A DNA stretch of 64,000 bases from Oscillibacter sp. PC13 (GCF_900115635.1 NZ_FOXE01000007.1:62001-126000), one strand, 5' to 3'; shown: positions 44,290-53,507, numbered from the stretch's first letter. Notes: generated by a model not told the origin, from the sequence alone. Program-made: numbers and translations.

Positions 44290-45087
44290 ATGGCTGAAGA
44301 GACAATGAAAGGCCCCATCCAATCAGTCTCCCGTGCGGCAGCAATTCTCCGTTGCTTTTATGACCATCAGGAGCTCGGACTGCAGGAAATCTGCGAGATG
44401 GTGGGGCTTCACAAAAGTACCACCTCCACGCTGGTGACCACTTTAAAAAATGAACAGTTGCTGGAGCAGGATCCCTCCACCAGCAAATACCGCCTTGGGA
44501 TGGGCTCCTTCATTTTAGGATCCAGTACCCAGATCAATCTTCGCACGTTGACCCTTCCCTACCTCTCCTCCCTGAATGCACGGTTTTTGGAAACTGTCAA
44601 CCTTGCCGCTCCTATGGATACCGATATCATTTATATTAATAAGATTGAAAGCGACTATTCCATGCGGACCTGTACCCGTATTGGGCAAAGGCTCCCTTTT
44701 TATTGTACCGCCAACGGGAAGGCCATTTTTGCTTACTATCCGGAAGAAACACTTCAGCCGCTTTTAGAGCATCTGGTCATCCGTCGTTTTTCCAGCGGTA
44801 CTGTCGCCAACGCGGAAGTCCTCCTCCGGGAGTTGGGCTCTGTGAAAGAGCGCGGATATGCCTGCGACAACGAGGAGTTGGAGCAGGGTCTCTGCTGTTA
44901 CGCGGCGCCTATTTTTGACTGCTCCGGCGCCCCTGCCGCCGCCATCAGTGTTTCCGGTCCTGTCGGCAGACTGCAGGGGCATGTGCGCGATGAAATCATC
45001 AGCGAGCTAAAGCGCTGTGCAGGAGAGATTTCTCATATTCTGTCCCAAACAAATTACATGGCGGTCAATCACCTTTCATCCCTGTAA
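44290..45087 (+). CDS. IclR family transcriptional regulator
   Basis: A 265-residue regulator. N-terminal winged helix (about 10-75): SVSRAAAILRCFYDHQELGL, EICEMVGLHKSTTSTLVTTL. The C-terminal IclR effector domain (90-260) includes GQRLPFYCTANGKAIFAYYP and CYAAPIFDCSGAPAAAISVS. It is divergent from nifJ with a 264-bp spacer, so it may control nifJ or a distant regulon; the effector is unknown. The spacer on its own side shows no clear promoter to me. Confidence 0.88.
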   Translation: MAEETMKGPIQSVSRAAAILRCFYDHQELGLQEICEMVGLHKSTTSTLVTTLKNEQLLEQDPSTSKYRLGMGSFILGSSTQINLRTLTLPYLSSLNARFLETVNLAAPMDTDIIYINKIESDYSMRTCTRIGQRLPFYCTANGKAIFAYYPEETLQPLLEHLVIRRFSSGTVANAEVLLRELGSVKERGYACDNEELEQGLCCYAAPIFDCSGAPAAAISVSGPVGRLQGHVRDEIISELKRCAGEISHILSQTNYMAVNHLSSL

Positions 45088-45312
45088 TTTTTATTCGGTA
45101 CGTCAAGTGCCTCCCTACTCCGGATCCTGAATAACTTCCAACGTTAAAATCCGCGAAAACAATACCCATGAAAATACCACATTGGATTTCAAAATTGTTT
45201 GCCGGTCTTCTCTCCCAGGAGGGATACGCAGATTTTACGGCAGCGCAGAGGGATAAACAGCGTTTACAGGCTGTAAGAATCGCCAGAACAAACATCCGTC
45301 AGAATCGCAAAG

Positions 45313-45351
45313 AGAGCGGCCAAGGCTTTAAAACCCAGGCCGCTCTTTTTT
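45313..45351 (+). terminator. Intrinsic terminator in the 45088-45571 spacer
   Basis: AGAGCGGCC (45313-45321) pairs with GGCCGCTCT (45338-45346), followed by TTTTTT. It lies about 225 bp after the IclR stop. The rest of the 484-bp spacer (45088-45571) holds no convincing gene; one frame on the plus strand runs through this terminator and is not credible. Confidence 0.75.
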
Positions 45352-45571
45352 CATCTAAAACTATTTGCAGGAATTGTATGAACCGCCGTTTTCCAGACAG
45401 CCTCATTCCCACGCCGTTATGATGACCCAAATCTTTTTCATAGCTTACGCATCCATAAGTAAACTTCTTATTTGTCCCCGCCAAACACAATGTCAGGAAA
45501 TATCTCCGTCAGGCTTTTCCCATCGAAGAACGTAGCACCAAATACATCAATGTAAGGCAGCTTTTTACAAA

Positions 45572-46414
45572 TTAATTATCATTCAATCCAAACGGAATTG
45601 ACCACAGTTTTTTCTTATAGAGCTGCTCATATTCCAGCACCTCATGTCTATCCCGTTTAATGGGGAACACCTCCAGAATAGAATATTGGAAGTTATTGCA
45701 ATACTCAGCGTCGGCAGCGATAAGCTCCGCAAGGCGCTTGTTGCCGCCGTGTTTTGTCCGGGCGTACTCACTCCAGCGGCCCCAGATACCCCCCTGTTCT
45801 CCACTGGCGGAACCGACATAGTGCTTACCCGTTTTCGTATCAGTAATGAGATATACCCCGGCTACGGCAGACAGCTTTTCTTCCCACTCCTTGTATGCCG
45901 CTTTGTTATAGATAATTTTGCGGAGTGCCTCAAAGGAGAGCAATACCTTGTCATAACTGGTAAAGCTGATTTCAGATACGGCGGGGCGGATAGCCAGCAC
46001 TTCTTTCTCCGTTGTTCCGTTCTGGCACCAATTGATAGCCCCTTTGCCCCAGTCAATCACAAGGCGGTCCTTCAAATCCGCAAGGAGGTCTGTCCTGGTC
46101 AATTCAAAGATGGCAGACTCAGAAGTCATACCGCTGTCCGGTGTGAAATCCTTGGGAAGTTTGGCTCTATCGTAGGGAGTAAAACTGCCCACCTGATAAC
46201 AACCCTGAAAAACGCCGTTTGTCCCTTCCGTTCCCAAGAAACTGATGACCATATTGCAGTTTTTGAAGCGGGTGGGGGCTTGAATAGACTGGTAAATTTC
46301 CAAATACCCATGTGCGTAATTTTCTGCCACCACTTCATTTGTCAAATTGTGACGGATGAGCTTTGTCCGTTCAAGATTGACTCCTTTTCCAACCAGTAAT
46401 TCTTGAAGTTTCAT
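45572..46414 (-). CDS. GIY-YIG nuclease family protein
   Basis: A 280-residue protein. The C-terminal GIY-YIG domain (about 185-280) shows the paired strands GVYLITDTKTGKHYVGSASG, then RWSEYARTKHGGNKRLAELI (Arg helix) and the catalytic Glu region. The N-terminal 180 residues form an unassigned domain seen with GIY-YIG in some phage and mobile-element proteins. Its GC content is lower than the neighbours. It stands alone between two long spacers close to ssrA, which suggests it came with a mobile element. Confidence 0.8.
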   Translation of the reverse strand: MKLQELLVGKGVNLERTKLIRHNLTNEVVAENYAHGYLEIYQSIQAPTRFKNCNMVISFLGTEGTNGVFQGCYQVGSFTPYDRAKLPKDFTPDSGMTSESAIFELTRTDLLADLKDRLVIDWGKGAINWCQNGTTEKEVLAIRPAVSEISFTSYDKVLLSFEALRKIIYNKAAYKEWEEKLSAVAGVYLITDTKTGKHYVGSASGEQGGIWGRWSEYARTKHGGNKRLAELIAADAEYCNNFQYSILEVFPIKRDRHEVLEYEQLYKKKLWSIPFGLNDN

Positions 46415-46785
46415 AGGTGCCCTCTTTTCCGTTGTTGATAGGAGGTATCGCCTCCATCTTAAATCATTTTCTCACTACGCGCAATAATACAAGTGTAAAA
46501 TGGCCTGTACATCACACACGAATCATCTATAAAAAATGCAGCGTATCTGTTCTACATGATGCATAGCAAAAATACTATAAAGTCACTGAACGCAAAGGGA
46601 AACCTCCTATTCTGATAAGTTTAAGAATTTGAGATTTTTTACGTCGCTACACTGTAGATTCTATCTTCTGACAGCCGCGCTGAGTAGCGCGGTAATTGGA
46701 TCGAAGCGGAGAATTGTTATAGGAGGGATTCATTTCCGCCGTTAAATCATTGAATGGTATGGGGTCCGCTCCGCTGGGCCGAAGT

Positions 46786-46884
46786 CCAATAAAAATACCA
46801 CGACTTCTGTCGTGGTATTTTTATTGGCGGAATATGGCGTTCCAAATCCGAACCCACCTTGTTCGGATTTGCACTCATTGGAAC
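46786..46884. repeat. Composite inverted-repeat intergenic element
   Basis: Within the gene-free stretch 46415-47044: a perfect 19-bp-arm hairpin (46786-46804 and 46809-46827, core AATACCACGAC) followed by a second hairpin CAAATCCGAAC/GTTCGGATTTG (46843-46853, 46861-46871) inside outer arms GTTCC/GGAAC (46839-46843, 46880-46884). Another small hairpin, CCGCGCT/AGCGCGG, sits near 46674-46691. Short frames here look like by-products of the repeats. This resembles intergenic repeats found near RNA genes in gut Clostridia; that recognition is from memory. Confidence 0.6.
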
Positions 46885-47011
46885 AGGCGAACGCTTTTGA
46901 GGGCACTTCCTCGGATATGCTCCCAAACCCAAAGCGCACCCCAGTGCAGGCGGTTGCGATTCGGGAAGGAGGAAGAGCAGCAGAATGAGCGCACTCTGAC
47001 TTATAAAATAA

Positions 47012-47043
47012 GTCGGAGCAAGCGATATGACGCTTGCTCCGAC
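47012..47043 (-). terminator. ssrA terminator
   Basis: GTCGGAGCAAGCG (47043-47031) and its perfect complement (47024-47012) with a 6-nt loop, directly after the tmRNA CCA end, followed by TTATTTTAT on the minus strand. Confidence 0.88.
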
Positions 47044-47044
47044 G

Positions 47045-47409
47045 TGGTGGAGGTGGCGGGAGTTGAACCCGCGTCCGAAAGCACTTTAACGGGACTTTCT
47101 CCGGGCGCAGACGATTATTATGAGAGTCTTCCTCCCTGTTCCCCTTCCAGACGGCAAACCGTCACGCCGTCAGGTCAGGTGAGCTTCATGATGTGTGGTG
47201 CAGGCAAAGCTTACTGCGCTCACATTTACCGCTAAACGACGCCCTTCTCAGCTCGCGGTCCTTCCGAGTCGGACGGCTGCCTTTAATCAGGCAGCAATAG
47301 CAACAGTGTTGTTGTTATTTAATTTATAAAAGTTGCCCGTTTTATGGCGGTCAGGCACCGCCGCCCGCTGGTCCCGTCTCCATACCCCCGTCGAAACCGG
47401 TACACCCCC
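47045..47409 (-). ncRNA. ssrA: Transfer-messenger RNA (tmRNA)
   Basis: About 365 nt on the minus strand. The 5' end (47409) reads GGGGGTGTACCGGTTTCGAC, the tmRNA start, and the 3' end (47047-47045) gives TTCAACTCCCGCCACCTCCACCA-type acceptor with encoded CCA; the 7-bp acceptor stem pairs GGGGGTG with CACCTCC (one G-U). The tag frame ends NNNNTVAIAA then TGA (TGA at 47289-47287), followed by tag-downstream pseudoknots. With SmpB it frees stalled ribosomes and tags proteins for proteolysis. No clear promoter was seen in the 254-bp upstream spacer (47410-47663). Confidence 0.95.
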
Positions 47410-47663
47410 CTATTGTTGACACAGACTCCATACCATTCCCTTCTGCCTTTGGCAAAAGCAACGGTATGTTGCTGTATCTCCTCTTCCAATCGCAGGTATT
47501 ACCAATCCGCAATCAGATGATGGGGGAACCCCGTCCGCAGAGAGCTCTGCAGGATTACTGAATCTTACTATAACATATCCCCATCTGAAATTCCATTACA
47601 ATTCCGTTACAGAGCAGAAGTTTCTCCACCACCAGCTGTTTTTATTCTCTCTTTTGGAAAAGC

Positions 47664-47897
47664 CTATCCGTGGCACAGTTTTGTAATGCAGGTAGCACTG
47701 ATTTGCGGCGGGATGCTTTTGGTCATGGCTCCGCTGTACTGGATACACACAAGATCGCCCGGGCAAAAGCAGCAAGCGTTTTCCGCATGTACCACAATTC
47801 TCCGGCAGGCACAGCAGTCGCAAACCAACAGGCAATCGCACTGGACTCTGAGAACCCTGGCGCGTATTGTGGCAGGGGTAGTGATGGTATCTTCCAT
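47664..47897 (-). CDS. Small cysteine-rich protein upstream of ssrA
   Basis: A 77-residue protein from the ATG at 47897 (TTGGAGGA upstream). Sequence MEDTITTPATIRARVLRVQC then CDCLLVCDCCACRRIVVHAE, CCFCPGDLVCIQYSG and ISATCITKL. About ten cysteines and an OB-like beta pattern suggest metal or cluster binding. I believe similar short proteins exist in related gut Clostridia, but no function is assigned. The gene lies 254 bp upstream of ssrA on the same strand. Confidence 0.6.
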   Translation of the reverse strand: MEDTITTPATIRARVLRVQCDCLLVCDCCACRRIVVHAENACCFCPGDLVCIQYSGAMTKSIPPQISATCITKLCHG

Positions 47898-48018
47898 GAT
47901 ATCTTCCTCCAATCATATCCGTCCTTGCATTCTATGCCGCCGTTTCCTGTTGTGTGTCTCAAAAAAGTCTGTTGAATGAAAACCATTTCCAGATGCTCCA
48001 TATTGCCCCTGCCGCTGT

Positions 48019-48050
48019 AAAAAGCCGGCCCCATTCAGGGCCGGCTTTTT
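48019..48050 (-). terminator. Terminator after the SDR gene
   Basis: AAAAAGCCGGCCC (48050-48038) and its complement (48031-48019) around a 6-nt loop, on the minus strand with a T-run. It is also symmetrical enough to work on the plus strand. Confidence 0.88.
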
Positions 48051-48061
48051 CAGACTTCCAA

Positions 48062-48820
48062 TCAAGTTTTTGTCAGCTTCACCATGAGCTTCACAGGCGT
48101 TACCTTGGCAAGAAGGCGGTAAAATTTATAGAAAAGCCTTGGCGTATAAATGGTACGCCCCGCCCTTGCCGCCCGCAGGGCGCCGCCGGCCACCCGTACC
48201 TGGTCGCAATACGGAAGCATTGCAAACACGGAGGAATTGCCGGTAATACCGCCCACCTCTAAAAATTCCGTCTTCATCGGGCCGGGACACACCGCTGTGA
48301 CGGCAATTCCCTTTTTTCGCACTTCCTCGGAGAGCCCTACTGTAAAGGCAGAGACATATGCCTTGCTGGCCGAATAAACCGTCATGCGCGGATTTGGGCA
48401 AAATGCAGCGATGGAGGATACATTTAAAATCCGGCCTCCGCTGCCCATAAAGGGAAGTACCATGTTGGTAACAGCGGTCAGCGCCCGCAAGTTCAGATCA
48501 ATCATATGGGTCTGCGTGGAGGTCTCCACCTCGCCCAGATTTCCAAGGTAACCGCAGCCGGCATTGTTAATCAACAGCACAACATCCGGTTTTTCTGCCA
48601 TCAGCTTCCCTTGAAGTGCGGAAAAGCCCATGGGATCACACAGATCCAGCGACATACAGTCCACCGATAGATCCGGCAAAGATTCGGCAATTTTTTCCAG
48701 TCGTTCTCTTCGGCGGGCAATGAGCCAAATTCGCTCCACCTCCGGGAACACATCCGCCAACTGGCGGACAAATTCGCGTCCAAGCCCGGAGGATGCACCC
48801 GTGATAATGGCAGTCTTCAT
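48062..48820 (-). CDS. Short-chain dehydrogenase/reductase
   Basis: A 252-residue SDR from the ATG at 48820 (AAGGAGG upstream). Cofactor site TGASSGLGREFV, catalytic Ser region NVSSIAAF, and YSASKAY (Tyr-x3-Lys). C-terminal 30 residues are basic and may touch the membrane. Substrate unknown; such YqjQ/DltE-like SDRs act on lipids or sugars in some species. It stands between a terminator and the cyclophilin gene (23 nt upstream). Confidence 0.88.
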   Translation of the reverse strand: MKTAIITGASSGLGREFVRQLADVFPEVERIWLIARRRERLEKIAESLPDLSVDCMSLDLCDPMGFSALQGKLMAEKPDVVLLINNAGCGYLGNLGEVETSTQTHMIDLNLRALTAVTNMVLPFMGSGGRILNVSSIAAFCPNPRMTVYSASKAYVSAFTVGLSEEVRKKGIAVTAVCPGPMKTEFLEVGGITGNSSVFAMLPYCDQVRVAGGALRAARAGRTIYTPRLFYKFYRLLAKVTPVKLMVKLTKT

Positions 48821-48843
48821 CAAACCGCCTCCTTATTCGTTGC

Positions 48844-49377
48844 TTATCGCGTGGCGGGCTCCGGATAATCCACGCCTTGGGTGTCAATCCGAACGGACTG
48901 GATCACTACCGGAGTCTTGGGCTTGTCGTTCATCATGTTCCGCTGCACACGGGAGATGTCGATGGCAACCTCTGTTCCTTCGGTGATCTGGCCAAAGGCA
49001 GCATACTGGCCGTCCAAGTGTGGTGCCGGAGCCACCATCACAAAAAACTGGCTGCCAGCGGAATCCGGATGCATGGCCCGCGCCATAGACAACACGCCGG
49101 TGGTGTGCTTCAAATCATTCTGGGCAAAGCCGTTGCCAGAGAATTCACCCTTGATTTCATAGCCGGGGCCTCCCATGCCGGTGCCGTCCGGGCAACCGCC
49201 CTGGATCATGAAGCCTGGAATGACCCGGTGGAAAATCAGGCCGTCGTAAAAGCCCTTGTTTGCCAAGGAGATAAAATTGTTCACGGTGTTGGGAGCCTTC
49301 TCCGGATAAAGCTCCCCTTTCATGATTCTGCCATCCTCCATGGTAATGGTGACAATGGGATTTTTTACTTCAGACAT
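48844..49377 (-). CDS. Cyclophilin-type peptidyl-prolyl isomerase
   Basis: A 177-residue protein from the ATG at 49377 (AAAGGAAC upstream). Motifs: [40 protein letters not shown] and FAQNDLKH...GSQFFVM. Cytoplasmic PpiB-type, as there is no signal peptide. It catalyses proline isomerisation during folding. Confidence 0.93.
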   Translation of the reverse strand: MSEVKNPIVTITMEDGRIMKGELYPEKAPNTVNNFISLANKGFYDGLIFHRVIPGFMIQGGCPDGTGMGGPGYEIKGEFSGNGFAQNDLKHTTGVLSMARAMHPDSAGSQFFVMVAPAPHLDGQYAAFGQITEGTEVAIDISRVQRNMMNDKPKTPVVIQSVRIDTQGVDYPEPATR

Positions 49378-49523
49378 TTTGTTTCGTTCCTTTCTTCCGG
49401 GCTGTGCCGCCCTCATCTAAATTTTACTGCCTTTATTCATTTTGCCAAACATGCACGATATCCGTCCGTCTCCGGACAATTCCGCACCTTTCCGTCGCGG
49501 CTGCAGCGTAGCATCCCGTTTCA

Positions 49524-49997
49524 TCAGCGATTCCGCTCCCGCATCGTGCGGTCCATCTCCCGTTTTGCGTCCCGCTGCGCGGCCGCCTCCCGCTTATCAT
49601 AATTTTTCTTGCCCTTACAGAGGCCTATTTCCAACTTGACCCGGGCATCCTTGAAGTATACGGACAAGGGCACCAGCGTATAGCCATCCTGCTTGATGAG
49701 GTCATGGAGCTTTCGGATTTCCCGCTTGTGCATCAAAAGCCGCCGTGTCCGTACTGGATCCCGGTTGAAAATGTTGCCTTTTTCATAAGGGGAGATATGC
49801 ATGCCATGGACCAGCAATTCCCCATCCTTCACCGTGCAGTAAGCATCCTTCAGGTTCAGCGTACCCGCGCGGATGGATTTGACCTCCGTGCCAAACAGCT
49901 CAATGCCAGCCTCATACCGCTCCTCCACGAAGTAGTCGTGAAATGCCTTGCGGTTCTGAGCCGCGATTTTAATTCCCTTCCTCTCCGTGGGACTCAC
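49524..49997 (-). CDS. smpB: SsrA-binding protein
   Basis: A 157-residue protein. The GTG at 49997 (VSPTERKGIKIAAQNRKAFH) has GAAGGA upstream at good spacing; a TTG six codons earlier is less likely. SmpB motifs: YEAGIELFGTEVKSIRAGTL, NLKDAYC, GMHISPY, RRLLMHKREI, and a basic C-terminal tail (KKNYDKREAA...) that enters the ribosome mRNA channel. Partner of the tmRNA gene 2.1 kb away on the same strand. Confidence 0.94.
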   Translation of the reverse strand: MSPTERKGIKIAAQNRKAFHDYFVEERYEAGIELFGTEVKSIRAGTLNLKDAYCTVKDGELLVHGMHISPYEKGNIFNRDPVRTRRLLMHKREIRKLHDLIKQDGYTLVPLSVYFKDARVKLEIGLCKGKKNYDKREAAAQRDAKREMDRTMRERNR

Positions 49998-50069
49998 CTC
50001 ATTTCCTTCTTTCAAAAAGTTGATTCAGTATACCATAGTTCCGCCCATTCTTCAAGAGAAAGAACAGCC

Positions 50070-50098
50070 TTGGCATTTTTCATACGCCGTGATATAAT
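50070..50098 (+). promoter_or_regulatory. Promoter of the NUDIX-wal operon
   Basis: TTGGCA (50070-50075), 17-nt spacer, perfect -10 TATAAT (50093-50098), 58 bp before the NUDIX start codon. Confidence 0.85.
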
Positions 50099-50155
50099 AA
50101 TTTGATATGGTAGGCTAACCTGATTTTTCAGGAATCAAACGCGAGGTGCTGTAAA

Positions 50156-50704
50156 ATGAATGATCCCTTGGATCTCACGGAGAAAACCCTTTCCCGTGAG
50201 GAAAAATACACCGGTAAGTTTCTCAGTGTCCATGTAGACCAAGTGGAACTGCCCAATGGCCACACATCCTTTCGCGAGGTCGTTGAGCATGTGGACGGCG
50301 TGGCCATTGTACCCCTGGACGATCGGAACAATGTGCTGGCAGTCACACAATACCGCTATGTTTTCGGGAAGACGCTACTGGAGATTCCCGCTGGAAAGCT
50401 GGACGGAGGAGAGGATCCCGTTACCGGTGCCCTGCGGGAGCTGAAGGAGGAGACGGGAGCGGTTCCCGACACATTGCTGCCCATGGGAAAAATTCTTCCA
50501 GCCCCCGGTTGTTACGGCGAAACGCTGTATCTTTTTCTGGCCAGAGGCCTGCATATCGGCGAGCAGCAGCCAGATGCGGATGAATTTTTGCGCCTGGAGC
50601 GTATTCCCTTTGACGAGATGGTTCATCGCATTATGAATGGCGAGATCGACGATGCTAAAACCGTAGCTGCTGTTCTGAAAGCGAAAATTCTACTGGATTT
50701 GTAA
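50156..50704 (+). CDS. NUDIX hydrolase (ADP-ribose pyrophosphatase type)
   Basis: A 182-residue protein with the Nudix box GKLDGGEDPVTGALRELKEE (residues about 80-100) and the Pro-Gly segment PAPGCYGETLYLFLARGL typical of ADP-ribose pyrophosphatases. It hydrolyses nucleoside-diphosphate sugars. First gene of the operon that continues into walRK (20-nt gap); co-transcription is inferred from spacing. Confidence 0.9.
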   Translation: MNDPLDLTEKTLSREEKYTGKFLSVHVDQVELPNGHTSFREVVEHVDGVAIVPLDDRNNVLAVTQYRYVFGKTLLEIPAGKLDGGEDPVTGALRELKEETGAVPDTLLPMGKILPAPGCYGETLYLFLARGLHIGEQQPDADEFLRLERIPFDEMVHRIMNGEIDDAKTVAAVLKAKILLDL

Positions 50705-50724
50705 TAACAAACGGAGGTTTCTTC

Positions 50725-51435
50725 ATGAACAGTCAAAAAACTGTTTTGATCGTGGAAGACGAGAAGAACATTGTGGATATTTTACGGTTTAATCTCCAGC
50801 GGGAGGGATATCAGACCTGTGAGGCTTATGACGGAGAAGACGGCCTCTCTGCCGCCGTATCCTCTAAGCCGGATCTGATCCTTCTGGATGTCATGCTGCC
50901 AAAGATGAACGGTTTTGATGTGTGCCGCCGTCTGCGGGAACAAGGGGACAATGTGCCGGTCATCATCCTCACCGCTCGGGAAGAAGAAGCGGACAAGGTT
51001 TTGGGATTGGAAATCGGCGCGGATGACTATATCACCAAGCCGTTTTCCATGCGGGAGCTCATTGCCCGGGTCGGTGCCAACATCCGCCGCACCGCTATGA
51101 CGCCTCCCGCCGCCTCCGCAGCCGCAGCTTCCGCCATGCCTGTGTCAGGGGATTTGTCCATCAATACGGACAGTCACCAAGTCTTCCGGGCCGGAAAAGC
51201 CATCGATCTGACCCAGCGCGAGTATGAGTTGCTCACCTTTCTGGCCAGCCATCCCAACAAGGTATACTCCCGTATTGATCTGATGGAGCAGGTGTGGAAC
51301 TACGGCTATGTAGGGGATGATGTGCGCACCGTGGATGTAACGGTGCGTCGGCTGCGCGAAAAAATTGAGGTTGATCCAGCCAACCCGGTCTATATTCTGA
51401 CCCGGCGGGGTGCAGGTTATTATTTTGCAGTATAA
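50725..51435 (+). CDS. walR: WalR/YycF-type response regulator
   Basis: A 236-residue OmpR/PhoB-type regulator. Receiver domain (4-118): phospho-Asp in LILLDVMLPKMNGFD, and ITKPFSMRELIARV with the Lys. DNA-binding winged helix (about 140-235): SIDLTQREYELLTFLASHPN-like AIDLTQREYELL, VRTVDVTVRRLREKIE. With the adjacent kinase and YycH/YycI/YycJ genes it is the essential cell-wall regulator. Alanine-rich linker (about 122-138). Confidence 0.9.
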   Translation: MNSQKTVLIVEDEKNIVDILRFNLQREGYQTCEAYDGEDGLSAAVSSKPDLILLDVMLPKMNGFDVCRRLREQGDNVPVIILTAREEEADKVLGLEIGADDYITKPFSMRELIARVGANIRRTAMTPPAASAAAASAMPVSGDLSINTDSHQVFRAGKAIDLTQREYELLTFLASHPNKVYSRIDLMEQVWNYGYVGDDVRTVDVTVRRLREKIEVDPANPVYILTRRGAGYYFAV

Positions 51436-51566
51436 AGCGGCGTCCGTTTATTTTCCCCTTCCGGCTGTACAAGCAGTGGCCGATGCTGCCCAAAGCAGCT
51501 CACAGTTCCTGCTCCCGCACACAGGGTTCGAATCGCCGTTCCAACTTTCCTGAAAGAAGGTGCCTC

Positions 51567-53357
51567 ATGTTCCGAAGTCTGCATATGAAGCTGATGCTGA
51601 TATTGCTGCTGCTGATCACATCATTGATGGCTGTGGTGGGCGCCTTTTTGACCACCAGTGTCTCCAGCTTTTATATTGAAACCTTTTATCAGCAGATGAA
51701 TACGGTATTTGGCCAAGAAAATGCAGATTTCGTTTACACCCTCCGGGAAGAAGCGGGTCAGCCGGATGCGGTAAGCCGGATGGAGGAGATGCTGAAAGCC
51801 AATACCGGCAAGCTTGGAATTGATTACAACACCCGGAACTACTTTATTCTGGACGGAGGAACCGGCGATTACATCGTTGGATCTACAGATGCGTCTCAGT
51901 TGCCGCGGGATCCATCTGCCAATCTTTTAACTGCCCGGAACGCCATTGTCCAAAAAGATGCAGCCACGGCAGGAGATCACAGCGATATCACTGCAAATTA
52001 CATGGATGTAGCCATTCCCATCTTCAATGGTGACAGCTCCTACATCATTTATATTCTCGACACCAAGGATACGGTATCCGGTCTGAACTCCCAGCTTTTT
52101 CTAATCATTATGCAGGCCCTGGTCATCGGTCTTTTGATTTCTGTATTGTTGAGCTTTCTTCTGTCAAAAACCATGGTTGGCCCCATTGAAAAGCTGACAG
52201 CAGGTGCGGAGAAAGTTGCCTCCGGAGACTTTGACAGTGAACTGCCGGTAGAGTCTACGGACGAGATCGGCATTCTAACCGGAACCTTCAATGAGATGGC
52301 AGGTGTTTTGCACCGTACACTGGCTGCCATGGAAAACGAGCGCAATAAATTGGACACCCTGTTTCTCCATATGACAGACGGGGTGGTGGCTTTCGATCAC
52401 CAGGGTCATTTGATTCACTGCAATCCAGCCGCCAATACCATGCTGCAGCGAACAGTGGATGAGAACTGTTCCTATGGCGAGCTGTTCGGAACAGTTTATC
52501 CCTTTGAGCAGATGCTGGCCCTGCAGCGCCCCAATTATGCCGAGGGCGAAATGATGGTCGGTGAGCGGACACTGGAGCTGTATCTGGCCCCTTTTTCCGA
52601 TCAGGTCAGCGGCGGTGTATTGATCGTACTGCACGACGTGACAGAACAGCACCGTAACGAAGAGCGCAGAAAGGAATTTGTGGCCAATGTATCCCATGAG
52701 CTGCGCACCCCACTCACCAATGTCCGCAGCTATGCGGAAACTCTGTTGGATTCGGGCGGGGATCTCCCGCAGGAGACAGCCGGCAGCTTTCTGGGCATTA
52801 TCATCAACGAAACGGACAGAATGACCCACATCGTTCAGGATTTGCTGACGCTCTCCCGTCTGGATGCGGGGAATGCAGAATTGACGTTGTCCCGTTTTTC
52901 CTTTGGTGCGGCAATTGAAAGTGTGTTTCAGGCCAATGCACTGGAAGCCAAGCGCCACAGCCACAGTCTGACCTGCGGGCCGCTGGATAACCTCCCGTTA
53001 ATTGTCGGCGACCGCAGCCGTTTGGAACAGGTCATGATGAATGTTTTAGGCAATGCCATCAAATATACCCCGGACGGCGGTCATATTCACATCACTGCCG
53101 GTTCCATGGAAGCCTCTGTTTGGATGGAGGTGGCAGACGACGGCATCGGGATTCCCGAAGAGGATCAGGAGCGGATCTTTGACCGGTTTTACCGGGTGGA
53201 TAAGGCCCGTTCCCGCGAGTCCGGCGGAACCGGCTTAGGTCTTTCGATTGCAAAAGAAATTGTCCAGCGGCACAATGGCACCATCCGTTTGGTCCATCAT
53301 GAGGGGCCGGGTACCACCATCCGCCTGACTCTGCCCATCGGCGGCCCCGCGTCATAA
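51567..53357 (+). CDS. walK: WalK/YycG-type sensor histidine kinase
   Basis: A 596-residue kinase from the ATG at 51567 (AAGAAGG upstream). Helix 1 (about 8-32), extracellular loop to about 170, helix 2 (about 178-202), HAMP (VGPIEKLTAGAEKVASGDFD), PAS (about 260-350), HisKA EFVANVSHELRTPLTN (phospho-His), then N-box NVLGNAIKYTPDGG, G1 DDGIGIPEED and G2 GGTGLGLSIAKEIV. It senses wall state and phosphorylates WalR. Confidence 0.92.
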   Translation: MFRSLHMKLMLILLLLITSLMAVVGAFLTTSVSSFYIETFYQQMNTVFGQENADFVYTLREEAGQPDAVSRMEEMLKANTGKLGIDYNTRNYFILDGGTGDYIVGSTDASQLPRDPSANLLTARNAIVQKDAATAGDHSDITANYMDVAIPIFNGDSSYIIYILDTKDTVSGLNSQLFLIIMQALVIGLLISVLLSFLLSKTMVGPIEKLTAGAEKVASGDFDSELPVESTDEIGILTGTFNEMAGVLHRTLAAMENERNKLDTLFLHMTDGVVAFDHQGHLIHCNPAANTMLQRTVDENCSYGELFGTVYPFEQMLALQRPNYAEGEMMVGERTLELYLAPFSDQVSGGVLIVLHDVTEQHRNEERRKEFVANVSHELRTPLTNVRSYAETLLDSGGDLPQETAGSFLGIIINETDRMTHIVQDLLTLSRLDAGNAELTLSRFSFGAAIESVFQANALEAKRHSHSLTCGPLDNLPLIVGDRSRLEQVMMNVLGNAIKYTPDGGHIHITAGSMEASVWMEVADDGIGIPEEDQERIFDRFYRVDKARSRESGGTGLGLSIAKEIVQRHNGTIRLVHHEGPGTTIRLTLPIGGPAS

Positions 53358-53507
53358 AAACTGCCTTTTCTCCCTCAGAAGTTTTTGTATGAGAGAAAAA
53401 GGATATTCGTTGAATCATTTGGCTTTTCCGGGCACTCCTATTCAATGTCCGTGGGTTCTCAAAGCTTTTAAATTTCTGTTTGAAACTGCTGCAAAGGAGG
53501 CTGGCAA

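Noticed and set aside
45168-45422. 84-residue plus-strand frame after IclR
   Set aside because: It runs straight through an intrinsic terminator and has no recognisable similarity.
46742-47235. Short proteins in the ssrA-proximal repeat region
   Set aside because: They are encoded by hairpin DNA and, on the plus strand, run into the tmRNA gene.
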